From positions 372,001 through 436,000 of the forward strand of contig NZ_SOGJ01000023.1 in assembly GCF_004402375.1 (NCBI RefSeq): a stretch of DNA of 64,000 bases, given 5' to 3'. The notes below the pieces were generated by a model. That model saw only the letters and a list, made by a program, of their open reading frames with translations. It had not been told where the DNA came from and searched no databases. The position numbers were made by a program, and so were the translations under genes. The stretch is from Cryobacterium breve (GTDB lineage: Bacteria > Actinomycetota > Actinomycetes > Actinomycetales > Microbacteriaceae). Position 1 is the first letter of the stretch. Every line of letters starts with the position of its first letter. This document shows, in pieces, positions 31,788 to 42,387 of the stretch.

Positions 31788-33650
31788 CTAATCCTCGCGG
31801 AGATTGCGCCGCTCGGCCTCGACCCGCACCAGTTCGCGCTGAAGAGCCACGTAGACCTCCCGGTTGGTGGCATCCGCCCGCTGCAGCCGACCCAAGAGCT
31901 CGGCTTTCTGGCGCAGGAGGTCGCTGTGGATCAGCGCAACCGTGATGTCGCGCACGTACCGGGCGACTTCGCGCTCGGAACGTTCCGGCAGGGAGGCCAT
32001 GGCCAGCTCCTTGACCAGGTTCTCCACGGGCGGCGGAACCTCCGCAACGATGCGGTCGAGCCAGTCGGCGGCATCGTGGTGCGGCACGGTGGCCGCGATG
32101 GCGTCACGCACCAGAGCCAGGGTGGAGTTCGAGAAATGCGTCTGCACGGCCCGCTGAATCAGCGGGGCGCCGACGAGGGTCGGGCGCTGCAGCATGGCCA
32201 TGAGGCCGTCGCGTTCCATCCGGGTGACCGGGTCGGTGGCCAGGTCGAGCATGGAGAACGGCTGTTCCCGGGGCGCAGGCTCGTCGGCGCGGGGCGGCCC
32301 GTTGACGGTGGTGGTCGCCGAGGAGCGGGAGCGGGAGACGGCGGCGGAAACGGCCCTGCCGACCTCACCGAGTTCCATGCCGAGCATACGGGCCAGCTCG
32401 TGCGTGTAGCCGGGGCGCAGGGCCGGGTCGCGGATGTCCCCGACGATCGGCGCCGCGGCGCGGAGCGCGGCCACGCGACCCTCCACAGTGTCGAGGTTGT
32501 ACTGGCCTAGCAACTGCCGGATCATGAACTCGAACATCGGCTTCTTGGAGTCGATCAGTCGGCGTACGGCGTCGTCGCCGCGGTGCAGCCGCAGGTCGCA
32601 GGGGTCGAGCCCCTCCGGGGCGACGGCCACATATGTCTGGGCCGAGAAACGCTGTTCCTCGCTGAACGCACGCATCGCGGCCTTCTGGCCGGCGGCATCC
32701 GGGTCGAACGTGAACACGACCTCGCCGACCCCGCTGTCATCGCCGAGCACCCGGCGGAGCACCTTGATGTGATCGACCCCGAAGGATGTCCCGCAGGTGG
32801 CGACCGCGGTCGTCACCCCGGCGAGGTGGCACGCCATGACGTCGGTGTAGCCCTCGACGACCACGACCTGGTGTCCGCGGGAGATGTCACGTTTGGCGAG
32901 GTCCAGGCCGTAGAGCACCTGGGACTTGTGGTAAATCGGCGTCTCGGGGGTGTTCAGGTACTTAGGTCCCTTGTCGTCGTCGAGGAGGCGCCGGGCCCCA
33001 AATCCGATGGTCTGCCCGGTTATGTCCCGGATCGGCCAGACCAACCGACCGCGGAAACGGTCGTACACGCCCCGATCGCCGCTGGTGACAAGGCCGGACA
33101 GCGTCAGTTCCTCGGTGGAAAAACCCTTGCCGCGCAGGTGGTTGGTGAGCTCGTCCCAGCTCTTCGGGGCGAATCCCACGCCGAACCGGGCGGCCGCGAG
33201 GGAGTCGAAGCCGCGTTCGCCGAGGAAGGCGCGACCGACCAGGGCTCCGGCGCTGCCGAGGCGTTCCACGAAGAAATCGGACGCTGCCTGGTTGGCGGCG
33301 TAGAGGCGCGCCCGATTCGTATGGTCGGGTGCCTCGCCGGCCCCGCCCTCGTAGTGCAGTTCGATGCCGACCCGCCCGGCGAGCCGTTCGACCGCCTCGC
33401 TGAAGCTGACGTGGTCCATCTTCTGCAGGAAGGAGTAGACGTCGCCGCTCTCGCCGCAGCCGAAGCAGTGGTAGAAACCGACCTGCGGGCGCACGTGGAA
33501 GCTCGGACTGCGCTCGTCGTGAAAGGGGCACAGCCCCTTCATCGAGCCGACGCCAGCGGACTTCAGGCTCACGTAGTCGCCGACGATGTCGGCAATGTTG
33601 GTGCGGGCCTTGACCTCTTCGATGTCGTTTTGTCGAATCAGGCCTGCCAT
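31788..33650 (-). CDS. dnaG: DNA primase
   Basis: The 620-residue primase makes RNA primers for replication. Order of domains: N-terminal zinc finger CPFH (41-44) and CFGC (62-65), catalytic core with TOPRIM motifs VVVEGYTDVMA and FDPDAAGQKAA, then a helicase-binding C terminus (about 480-620). The length is normal for actinobacteria. It lies last in a run dusB-dgt-dnaG on the - strand, 79 bases after dgt, as commonly seen in this phylum. Confidence 0.97.
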   Translation of the reverse strand: MAGLIRQNDIEEVKARTNIADIVGDYVSLKSAGVGSMKGLCPFHDERSPSFHVRPQVGFYHCFGCGESGDVYSFLQKMDHVSFSEAVERLAGRVGIELHYEGGAGEAPDHTNRARLYAANQAASDFFVERLGSAGALVGRAFLGERGFDSLAAARFGVGFAPKSWDELTNHLRGKGFSTEELTLSGLVTSGDRGVYDRFRGRLVWPIRDITGQTIGFGARRLLDDDKGPKYLNTPETPIYHKSQVLYGLDLAKRDISRGHQVVVVEGYTDVMACHLAGVTTAVATCGTSFGVDHIKVLRRVLGDDSGVGEVVFTFDPDAAGQKAAMRAFSEEQRFSAQTYVAVAPEGLDPCDLRLHRGDDAVRRLIDSKKPMFEFMIRQLLGQYNLDTVEGRVAALRAAAPIVGDIRDPALRPGYTHELARMLGMELGEVGRAVSAAVSRSRSSATTTVNGPPRADEPAPREQPFSMLDLATDPVTRMERDGLMAMLQRPTLVGAPLIQRAVQTHFSNSTLALVRDAIAATVPHHDAADWLDRIVAEVPPPVENLVKELAMASLPERSEREVARYVRDITVALIHSDLLRQKAELLGRLQRADATNREVYVALQRELVRVEAERRNLRED

Positions 33651-33729
33651 AGCTGAATGTTAGTCCTGCCCGTGTCGGTATGCGGTGCGGTGCTGTGGTT
33701 CTGTGTGGTGCTGTCGTTCCGTGCAGGAC

Positions 33730-34980
33730 TCAGTGCTTCACCAGTCGCTCGAACCAGGCCAACGCCGACTGGTCGGTGAGGCTGGCCACCTGGTCGACGA
33801 CCACGCGTTTGCGGGCCGCGTCATCGGTGGCCGCCTGCCAGTCTTCCTGGTAGCCCGGGTCGAGGTGCTCGTCCCCGGTCGCGTGAAGGGTGCGTGCCAG
33901 GAGAGTAAGCACCTGCCGCTGTTCGACGTAGATGGGCTTGCGGGTCTGGCGCGTCATCACGAAGGTCGCCACGATGCCCTTGAGCACGGCGATCTCCGCT
34001 TCCACCTCCCGGGGAACTTCCACGTGCGCGCCGAACCGGTTCAGACGCGCTCCCGGGTTCGCCTCACGGGTGGCGCGCACGGCAGCGCCGCTGAAACGGC
34101 CGATCAGCTGACTGGTCAGGTTCTTCAGTCGACCCTGGTCGTGCCGGCTGCCGGTCCAGCTCTCCAGCCACGCGTTCAGGGAGTCGAGCCGGTTGAACGC
34201 GTCCACCAGGTCCTCCTCCGACAAACCGTCTCCGGTCCACTCCGTCATCGTGGCGAGAAGCTCGTCGTGGTCGGCGCGGCTGCTGAGCAGTCCCACGTCG
34301 ATGTAGCCGTTCACCACGGCGTCTTCGAAGTCGTGCACGGAATACGCGATATCGTCGGAAAGGTCCATGACCTGGGCCTCGATGCTGAGCCGGCGTTCGG
34401 GCGCACCGGTGCGCATCCACTCGAAGGACTCACGGTCGTCGGGGTAGAACCCGTACTTGGCGCGTCCGCTGGGATCGGCCACCGACGATTCAGCCGGCCA
34501 CGGGTACTTGCAGCTGGCGTCAAGGCTCGCTCGAGTGAGGTTCAGCCCGTAGCTGCGTCCGTCCCGGCCGAAGACCTTGGGCTCCAGTCGGGTGAGCAGG
34601 CGCAGGGTCTGCGCGTTGCCCTCGAATCCGCCGATGTCAGCGGACCAGGTGTTGAGGGCCTTCTCGCCGTTGTGACCGAACGGCGGATGGCCGATGTCAT
34701 GCGCCAGGCAGGCGGTGTCGACGATGTCCGGGTCCAGACCCAGCCGCAGCGCGAGTTCGCGCCCGACTTGCGCCACCTCGAGGGAATGCGTGAGCCGGTT
34801 GCGTGCGAAGTCGAGCCCAGCGGCGGGGCTGAGCACCTGCGTCTTGGCTGCCAGGCGGCGCAGGGCGCTTGAGTGCAGGAGACGCGCACGGTCGCGGGCG
34901 AAATCGCTGCGGCGGGAGTCGTGTTCCTCCGGAAGCCAACGTTCCTCGTCGTGCCTCGTGTAACCGGTCTCGTTAGCCAC
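33730..34980 (-). CDS. dgt: Deoxyguanosinetriphosphate triphosphohydrolase-like protein
   Basis: The 416-residue HD-domain enzyme hydrolyses dGTP or other dNTPs to nucleoside and triphosphate. Motifs: NRLTHSLEVAQVGR, with the first His, then LAHDIGHPPFGHNGE (HD pair and following His), and a later DLSDDIAYSVHD with a metal-binding Asp. GTG 34980 overlaps the dusB stop by 8 bases, implying coupling. Control of dNTP pools beside primase is the usual context. Confidence 0.93.
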   Translation of the reverse strand: MANETGYTRHDEERWLPEEHDSRRSDFARDRARLLHSSALRRLAAKTQVLSPAAGLDFARNRLTHSLEVAQVGRELALRLGLDPDIVDTACLAHDIGHPPFGHNGEKALNTWSADIGGFEGNAQTLRLLTRLEPKVFGRDGRSYGLNLTRASLDASCKYPWPAESSVADPSGRAKYGFYPDDRESFEWMRTGAPERRLSIEAQVMDLSDDIAYSVHDFEDAVVNGYIDVGLLSSRADHDELLATMTEWTGDGLSEEDLVDAFNRLDSLNAWLESWTGSRHDQGRLKNLTSQLIGRFSGAAVRATREANPGARLNRFGAHVEVPREVEAEIAVLKGIVATFVMTRQTRKPIYVEQRQVLTLLARTLHATGDEHLDPGYQEDWQAATDDAARKRVVVDQVASLTDQSALAWFERLVKH

Positions 34981-36145
34981 CGCTGGTGTCCCCTTCGCCT
35001 TCGGTCAGATTGACACGCTCGGCCGACACGAGCTCCTGGGAATCGAGCCAGTGCTCGGGCAGGGATGTCTTCTTCGGTGTGCCGGCGCGTCCCCGTGGGC
35101 CCTCGGCGCCGACGCCGGGGTACTCCTGGTCACCGTCGAGCGTGCCGAGCAGATCGTCGAGCTGGGCGAGGGAGACGACCGAGGCCAGGCTGGCCCGCAG
35201 GTCCCCGCCTACCGGGTAACCCTTGAAGTACCAGGCCACATGCTTGCGGATGTCCCGGCACGCCCGTTCCTCGCTCTCGAAGAACTCAGTCAAGAGCTCG
35301 GCATGGCGGCGGAAGGCGTCGGCGACCTGACCGAGCGTTGGTTCAATCTTGGCGGCCGGTGCACCCGACGCGTCCGGGCGGAAGGCCGCGGCGAGGTCGC
35401 CGAACAACCACGGGCGACCCAGGCAGCCGCGGCCGACGACAACGCCGTCGCATCCTGTCTCCGCCACCATGCGTAATGCGTCCGCGGCGGACCAGATGTC
35501 GCCGTTACCAAGCACGGGCACACTGGTGATTGTGTTCTTGAGGTTTGTGATTGCGGACCAGTCGGCCTGACCGGAGTAGAACTCGGCCGCCGTACGGGCA
35601 TGCAGGGCGATGGCCGCGACACCGGCGCCTTCGGCCGCTCTGCCGGCCTCCAGGTAGGTGAGATGGTCGGAGTCGATTCCCTTGCGCATCTTCACGGTCA
35701 CGGGCACGGGCCCGGCCGCCGCCACGGCCGCTTCCACAATCTGTCGGAAGAGCCCCAGTTTCCACGGCAGGGCTGCGCCGCCGCCCTTGCGGGTGACCTT
35801 GGGCACGGGGCAGCCGAAGTTCAGGTCGATATGGTCGGCGCGGTCTTCGGCCACCAGCAACGTCACAGCGTCGGCAACGGTCTTCGGGTCGACCCCGTAC
35901 AGCTGGATGGAGCGCGTCTTCTCGCTCTCGTGGTGGTTGATCAGGCGCATCGACTCGGTCGTGCGTTCCACCAGGGCGCGGGACGTGATCATCTCGCTGA
36001 CGTAGAGGCCCGCGCCGAATTCGCGGCACAGCCGGCGGAATGCCGTGTTGGTGATTCCGGCCATGGGCGCCAGAACGACGGGCACATCGAGCGTGAGCGG
36101 GCCGATCTTGAGGGGTGCCGGGCGGGTATCGGTTACAGAGGTCAT
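34973..36145 (-). CDS. dusB: tRNA-dihydrouridine synthase
   Basis: The 390-residue FMN enzyme reduces uridines in the tRNA D-loop. It shows the TIM-barrel start VVLAPMAGITNTAFRRLCREFGAGLYVSEM, the active-site loop DLNFGCPVPKVTRKGGG with the catalytic Cys, and the FMN-phosphate site GNGDIWSAADALRM and GVVVGRGCLGRPWLF. A ~60-residue C-terminal extension is hydrophilic. It overlaps dgt by 8 bases. The small Cys-rich gene ends 46 bases upstream. Confidence 0.94.
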   Translation of the reverse strand: MTSVTDTRPAPLKIGPLTLDVPVVLAPMAGITNTAFRRLCREFGAGLYVSEMITSRALVERTTESMRLINHHESEKTRSIQLYGVDPKTVADAVTLLVAEDRADHIDLNFGCPVPKVTRKGGGAALPWKLGLFRQIVEAAVAAAGPVPVTVKMRKGIDSDHLTYLEAGRAAEGAGVAAIALHARTAAEFYSGQADWSAITNLKNTITSVPVLGNGDIWSAADALRMVAETGCDGVVVGRGCLGRPWLFGDLAAAFRPDASGAPAAKIEPTLGQVADAFRRHAELLTEFFESEERACRDIRKHVAWYFKGYPVGGDLRASLASVVSLAQLDDLLGTLDGDQEYPGVGAEGPRGRAGTPKKTSLPEHWLDSQELVSAERVNLTEGEGDTSGG

Positions 36146-36191
36146 CCGTTCAATTCTCTCCCACGCCGGGACGCCCCGCGAACGGCTCCCT

Positions 36192-36317
36192 TCAGATGCC
36201 GCAGGAGCCGCCGCCGCAGCATCCGCCGGCGTCGACCTGGCCGAGGAGTTCGATCGTGGGAGCGGTGGACTTCTCGACGGGGACGGCCGGGGTGACGGTG
36301 TTGGATACGGTGCTCAA
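36192..36317 (-). CDS. 41-residue Cys-rich peptide coupled to DsbA-family gene
   Basis: A 41-codon frame starts TTG at 36317 and overlaps the TGA of the DsbA-family gene (TTGA), the same kind of coupling as an ATGA overlap. The peptide has a Ser/Thr/Val/Pro-rich N-terminal part, then IELLGQVDAGG and the end CCGGGSCGI. Three Cys residues in seven positions with glycines suggest metal binding or thiol chemistry, or a modified peptide. Third codon positions are mostly G or C. I know no named family. It could serve its DsbA-like neighbour as partner or substrate. Confidence 0.6.
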   Translation of the reverse strand: MSTVSNTVTPAVPVEKSTAPTIELLGQVDAGGCCGGGSCGI

Positions 36318-36973
36318 TTGTTCTTCTCCTCGGATTTTTCGGTGTGCGCCTGGCGGAGCGCCTGGGCGAAGGTGTCGGGGTCCTGGGCCCCGGAGATGCC
36401 GTACTTCCCGTCGATGAGGAAGAAGGGCACGCCCTGGATGCCGTAGGCGTTGGCCTGAGCGACGTCGGCCTTGACGTCCGCGAGGAAGTCATGAGCGGTG
36501 AGGGCGCGCACGACGTCGTCGCGGTCCAGTCCGATTTCGGCGGCGAGGTTGGCGAGGTCTTCAATCCGGCCCACGTGCAGGCCATCCACAAAGTATGCCT
36601 TGAGCAGGCGTTCCTTCATGTCAAGCTGGCGACCGTGCGCTTTCGCGTAGTGCAGCAACTCGTGAGAGATGACGGTGTTGGTCTGGTGCACCGAGTCGTA
36701 GTCATAGTGCAGGCCGACGCTCTCGGCGATACCAGTGACGCGCTCGAGCATCTGCTCGACTTCGGCGACCGGCAGGCCCTTGCGCTGGCTCAGATAGTCG
36801 ACGGGGCTGCCGTCGAAGTCGACCGGGGTGTCCGGCGCAAGTTCGAAGCTGTGATATTCGACCTCGACGTTGCCGTCGAACAGGGCTGCCCCGGCCTCGA
36901 ACTTGCGCTTTCCGATGTAGCACCAGGGGCACTGCACGTCGGACCAGATGTCTACTTTGATTGTTTCGCTCAC
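36314..36973 (-). CDS. DsbA family oxidoreductase (FrnE-like)
   Basis: The 219-residue protein has a thioredoxin fold with the active site CPWC (15-18) in IWSDVQCPWCYIG, an inserted helical domain, and the cis-Pro loop GVPFFLIDGKYGISGAQ. FrnE-like proteins lack a signal peptide and work in the cytoplasm as disulfide oxidoreductases or isomerases. Length fits. It follows uppS by 51 bases and is coupled to a 41-residue Cys-rich peptide by a TTGA overlap. Confidence 0.9.
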   Translation of the reverse strand: MSETIKVDIWSDVQCPWCYIGKRKFEAGAALFDGNVEVEYHSFELAPDTPVDFDGSPVDYLSQRKGLPVAEVEQMLERVTGIAESVGLHYDYDSVHQTNTVISHELLHYAKAHGRQLDMKERLLKAYFVDGLHVGRIEDLANLAAEIGLDRDDVVRALTAHDFLADVKADVAQANAYGIQGVPFFLIDGKYGISGAQDPDTFAQALRQAHTEKSEEKNN

Positions 36974-37024
36974 TGTGGGAGCAACTCTGGTTGGCCCCTC
37001 AGATATTCCCGGAGGGGATCTTGA

Positions 37025-37843
37025 TCAGGGCGTCGGGGCGTCGACCGCGCCGCCGTAGCGCCGGTTACGGGACGCGTAGAGCTCGATCGCGTGCCACAGG
37101 TCGACGCGACTGAAGTCCGGCCAGAGGGTGTCCAGGAACACCATCTCGGCGTAGGCGCTCTGCCAGAGCATGAAGTTGCTGGTGCGCTGCTCCCCGGAAC
37201 TGCGCACGAACAGGTCCACGTCGGGAAGGTCCGGCGTATACAGGTGCCGTTGAATGGACTTCTCGGTGATGCCGGAGGGCTTCAGCCTGCCCGCTGCGAC
37301 GTCCTCGGCCAGCGCGCGCACGGCATCCGCGATCTCGGTTCGTCCCCCGTAATTCACGCACATGGTCAGGGTGAGCACGTCGTTGCCGGCGGTCAGCCGT
37401 TCGGCATACTGCAGCTCCGTGATGACGGATGCCCACAGCTTCGGCTTGCGGCCGGCCCACCGAACTCTCACCCCCCACTCGTTGAGTTGATCACGCCGGC
37501 GGTGCAGAACATCCCGGTTGAAGCCCATGAGAAAGCGCACCTCGTCGGGCGAGCGTTTCCAATTCTCGGTGGAGAAGGCGTAGACGCTCAGGTGTTTGAC
37601 GCCCATCTGGATGGCACCGGCGACCACGTCGAGGAGTGCGGCCTCCCCTGCCTTGTGACCCTCCACGCGCGGCAGCCCGCGAGCATTCGCCCAGCGCCCG
37701 TTGCCGTCCATCACGACGGCCACATGATCGGGCACCACCTTCTTCGGCAAGGCAGGCGGGTACAGACCCGTCCAATCGACGGTTTTGAACGCAACCGCGT
37801 CCTTGTGGGTGAAGGGCTTCTGGCCGAAGGGCTTGGGGTTCAT
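37025..37843 (-). CDS. uppS: Isoprenyl (undecaprenyl/decaprenyl) diphosphate synthase
   Basis: The 272-residue cis-prenyltransferase makes the lipid carrier for cell-wall synthesis. Motifs: [12 protein letters not shown] with catalytic Asp 46, [26 protein letters not shown], and the C-terminal [27 protein letters not shown] 37843 overlaps the recO stop by ATGA, so recO and uppS are translationally coupled. Chain length of the product cannot be read from sequence. Confidence 0.94.
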   Translation of the reverse strand: MNPKPFGQKPFTHKDAVAFKTVDWTGLYPPALPKKVVPDHVAVVMDGNGRWANARGLPRVEGHKAGEAALLDVVAGAIQMGVKHLSVYAFSTENWKRSPDEVRFLMGFNRDVLHRRRDQLNEWGVRVRWAGRKPKLWASVITELQYAERLTAGNDVLTLTMCVNYGGRTEIADAVRALAEDVAAGRLKPSGITEKSIQRHLYTPDLPDVDLFVRSSGEQRTSNFMLWQSAYAEMVFLDTLWPDFSRVDLWHAIELYASRNRRYGGAVDAPTP

Positions 37844-38562
37844 CGACTCACGTGCTCCAAGGATCGAAGGCCGCGTCCGAGGTGCCACTGCGTATACGCG
37901 GCGACGACTCCGGTGGCCTGTGCTCTGGTCTGGTCTGGGGCGGACTGGGCGTGTTCCCAGTCGCCGGTCAGGAGTGAGCCGAGCAGGGCGACGGTCGCGG
38001 GATCGAGCCGGGGCGACCCGGGGGCGGCGCAGTTGTCGCAGACGATCCCGCCGACCTGCACGACCATCGCTGAGTGGGTGCCCACCGCACCGCACCGGGC
38101 ACAGTCCTGGAAGCTGGGGGCCCAGCCGGCCATGGACAGGGACCGGAGCAGGTAGGAGTCCAGAGTCAGGCCGGCACCGTGCTCCCGGCGGGACAGCGAC
38201 CGCAGTGCACCGACGAGAAGCAGGTACTGCTGCAGCGACCCCTCCGCTTCGGTCAGCTTGTCTGCTGTCTCGACCATGGCACTGGCCGCGGTGTAGCTCG
38301 GATAGTCGGCCGTGATCAGGGCGCCGTAGGAACCGATGGACTCCGCCTGCGTGATCACGTCGAGGCTGCGCCCCTCGTAGAGCTGCACATCGGCGACCAT
38401 GAACGGTTCGAGGCGGGCTCCGAATTTCGACGCGGTGCGGCGCACCCCTTTTGCGACTGCCCGCACCTTCCCGTGCTGGCGGGTGAGCATGGTAACGATA
38501 CGATCGGCTTCGCCCAGCTTCTGGGTGCGCAGCACGACAACTTCATCACGGTAAACGGGCAC
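37840..38562 (-). CDS. recO: DNA repair protein RecO
   Basis: The 240-residue recombination mediator loads RecA in the RecFOR pathway. It has the N-terminal OB-fold ([23 protein letters not shown]), a helical middle, and a C-terminal zinc finger CARC...CDNC. Length is typical. It is first of the recO-uppS pair and is divergent from the TRIC channel gene, so its promoter lies in the 38563-38638 gap. Confidence 0.94.
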   Translation of the reverse strand: MPVYRDEVVVLRTQKLGEADRIVTMLTRQHGKVRAVAKGVRRTASKFGARLEPFMVADVQLYEGRSLDVITQAESIGSYGALITADYPSYTAASAMVETADKLTEAEGSLQQYLLLVGALRSLSRREHGAGLTLDSYLLRSLSMAGWAPSFQDCARCGAVGTHSAMVVQVGGIVCDNCAAPGSPRLDPATVALLGSLLTGDWEHAQSAPDQTRAQATGVVAAYTQWHLGRGLRSLEHVSR

Positions 38563-38638
38563 CCATTGATTGTCCCACCCGGCGGGCCCGGTGGCGTCCT
38601 CCGCGCCGACGATCCCGTTTCAATGGTTTCATTGGGGG

Positions 38639-39337
38639 GTGCCCTCCACCTCGTTCTTCATTCCTCTCTGGCTCGACCTGACGGCCGTCGCGATCGGAGC
38701 GATCCAGGGGGCCATGTTCGCCGGCCGGTTCACCGACCGGCGTTTCGATCTGCTCGGGATCGCCCTGATCGGCGTCACCGTGGGGCTCGGCGGAGGGCTG
38801 CTGCGCGACATCCTGCTGGGCGGTGTGCCTGCCGCGCTGCAGAGCAACTGGTATCTGCCGGTGTGCGCCGGGGCGGCGCTGCTCGGCATGCTGCTGCAGA
38901 GCCTGTTCAACCGACTCGGCCCGTTCATCATCGCGTTGGATGCGGTCACCATCGGCCTGTTCGGCGCCCTGGGCACCAGCAAGGCGCTGGCCGCCGGCCT
39001 GCCGGAGATCCCGGCCCTGTTCGTCGGGATCGTCACCGCCGTGGGTGGGTCGGCCCTCCGCGACATGATGCTCAATGTGCCGATCGCAGTGATGCACGTC
39101 GGATCCTTCTACGCTGTCGCTGCCGGGGTCGGCAGCGGCCTGCTCGTGGTGCTGTTCCTGCTGCAGGTTCCCATCACCATCGCGGGAATCGCCTGCGTCG
39201 TGGTGACGACGGTCATCCGTGTGCTGGCGGCACGGTACGGCTGGAGTCTGCCGCAGCAGCGGGCGATCGGAAGTTGGCCACGGTGGCGTCGCGAAAATTT
39301 CGTTGCCTTCCGTCGGCGCCGGGGCCGCGGGGCGTGA
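38639..39337 (+). CDS. TRIC (UPF0126) family cation channel protein
   Basis: The protein has seven hydrophobic helices in two repeats. Each repeat carries the family motif: GLGGGLLRDILLGGVPAAL in the first and AVGGSALRDMMLNVPIAVM in the second. Prokaryotic TRIC proteins are trimeric channels for small cations. GTG 38639 gives the usual short N terminus (PSTSFFIPLWLDL); a TTG at 38570 would add 23 residues. A basic tail (RRRRGRG) ends the protein. Confidence 0.88.
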   Translation: MPSTSFFIPLWLDLTAVAIGAIQGAMFAGRFTDRRFDLLGIALIGVTVGLGGGLLRDILLGGVPAALQSNWYLPVCAGAALLGMLLQSLFNRLGPFIIALDAVTIGLFGALGTSKALAAGLPEIPALFVGIVTAVGGSALRDMMLNVPIAVMHVGSFYAVAAGVGSGLLVVLFLLQVPITIAGIACVVVTTVIRVLAARYGWSLPQQRAIGSWPRWRRENFVAFRRRRGRGA

Positions 39338-39447
39338 CCTTTCCAGCAGCCTGAGACTGGTGCGACATACGACGGATTCTGCACTCGCCTTTCGCGCGCT
39401 CTCGGGTGAGACTGGTGAGAAGAACTCACGTCATTTGGAGGATCCTC

Positions 39448-40188
39448 ATGAACATACTGAAAGGCAATGCGCCCGATTCGATGCCGGATGTGATGCCGGT
39501 CCTGTCCCGAGGCAAGCACAGGAACCCGCGCTCCGGCGCCTGTTTCATGGAGTTCGCCTCCTATCTCGCCGGTGAGGCCTGGAGCGACCATCCAGCTTGC
39601 ACGCACCCTCTTCTCTCCTCCGTGGCCCGCATGGTGAACGACTGCACCTCAGACACCGCCCGTGCTCGGCTGGTACCGCTAATCCCTTCGGTGATCGGCC
39701 TTCGCGGCGACGACGCGAGGGTGCGGCTGCTGATCGCGTTGCGCGCGGCCACGTCAGCCCTGCCTGTGACCAGCGCGGACCACCAGCGGGCTCTGGCCGT
39801 GGGTATCCTCAATTGCGAACGCCACCTGACCGAGCCCGACGGCACGATTCCCGCGGACGTGGCCGACCGCATCCGAATCTCGTTCGATGCCGCACCGGAA
39901 ACGGAACGCTGGGCCCGGGAGTTCATCGCGTCAATGGGGTCCTGGTCTCGGAGCAAGTTCACAGACCGCACGGCCGAGACCATCATCCGGGTGTCCGTGC
40001 AGGGCATCGCCGAGGCGTGCGTTCCCGACCCGGACGGGCAGCTCTTCGAACTTCTCGCGGGGGCGATCGAGGACTGCACGATGATGCTGCACCCAGCGTC
40101 CCAAGCGCGATCGGGCATGCCCACAGCGGAGCCGGCCCACGTCACGCCGGCGCAGCACGCCAGGGCGACCGCCACGGCGCGCCGCTGA
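39448..40188 (+). CDS. Conserved hypothetical protein
   Basis: The 246-residue soluble protein contains RGKHRNPRSGACFMEFASYLAGEAWSDHP, a pattern I associate with a conserved but uncharacterised actinobacterial family, followed by LLSSVARMVNDCTSDTARARLVPLIP and further helices. The Cys/His content near the start (ACFMEF, HPACTHP) could bind metal. ATG 39448 has a fine ribosome-binding site (TTTGGAGGATC). It converges with leuA across a strong hairpin. Confidence 0.7.
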   Translation: MNILKGNAPDSMPDVMPVLSRGKHRNPRSGACFMEFASYLAGEAWSDHPACTHPLLSSVARMVNDCTSDTARARLVPLIPSVIGLRGDDARVRLLIALRAATSALPVTSADHQRALAVGILNCERHLTEPDGTIPADVADRIRISFDAAPETERWAREFIASMGSWSRSKFTDRTAETIIRVSVQGIAEACVPDPDGQLFELLAGAIEDCTMMLHPASQARSGMPTAEPAHVTPAQHARATATARR

Positions 40189-40218
40189 CCTGAGAATCGC
40201 ATTGACGCCATACAGAAG

Positions 40219-40270
40219 CGCCGTTCCGGTCGAATGTCTCCCCGAGGGGTGACACGCGACCGGAACGGCG
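40219..40270. terminator. Bidirectional hairpin between converging genes
   Basis: A perfect 14-base stem, CGCCGTTCCGGTCG/CGACCGGAACGGCG, encloses a 24-base loop that itself contains CCCC-GA-GGGG. It lies between the stop codons of the 39448 gene and leuA. No T-run is present, as is common for high-GC termination hairpins. Confidence 0.7.
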
Positions 40271-40305
40271 ATTGTCAGTGGATGGCGAGTGGAGCCATGC
40301 GATGC

Positions 40306-42144
<1,839 letters not shown>

Positions 42145-42160
<16 letters not shown>

Positions 42161-42189
42161 CAGCGAAGACGCAGCAGACCGAACAACAT
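42145..42189 (-). CDS. leuL: leuA leader peptide
   Basis: A 14-codon frame reads MLFGLLRLRCRDES and stops at TAA, with four Leu codons (positions 2, 5, 6 and 8). It is directly upstream of leuA and its 3' part overlaps the base of the 10-base hairpin. Leader peptides rich in Leu before leuA are known from comparative studies of actinobacteria. Slow decoding under leucine shortage would stall ribosomes before the hairpin and alter leuA expression. The ribosome-binding site is weak or absent. Confidence 0.6.
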
Positions 42190-42265
42190 ACGTGCAGGCT
42201 ACCACCCTCGGCTGCAGCGTTGGCCGTGGATCGTGTCACGCCCGCCGGATCAGGTACGACACTGA

Positions 42266-42351
42266 ACGAATTCGACGGAGATTTTCGGAATATGGCCCGT
42301 TTTCGGGCTGTCTGGAGCCGATCCGGGCAAGATGTCCGTCGAATTCGTTCG
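42266..42351. repeat. Long inverted repeat downstream of era
   Basis: A perfect 16-base inverted repeat, GAACGAATTCGACGGA (42266-42281) and TCCGTCGAATTCGTTC (42336-42351), encloses 54 bases that contain a smaller CCCG-TTTT-CGGG hairpin. It lies 37 bases after the era stop and 77 bases before the leuA leader. It may terminate the era operon or be an unrecognised mobile or REP-like element. Confidence 0.6.
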
Positions 42352-42387
42352 GGCTGCGCACTGGTCAGGGCGCAGCGGAGGGCCGGG

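Noticed and set aside
32583-33656. 357-codon open frame on the + strand
   Set aside because: It is antisense to the zinc-finger and TOPRIM regions of dnaG and shows no domain of its own.
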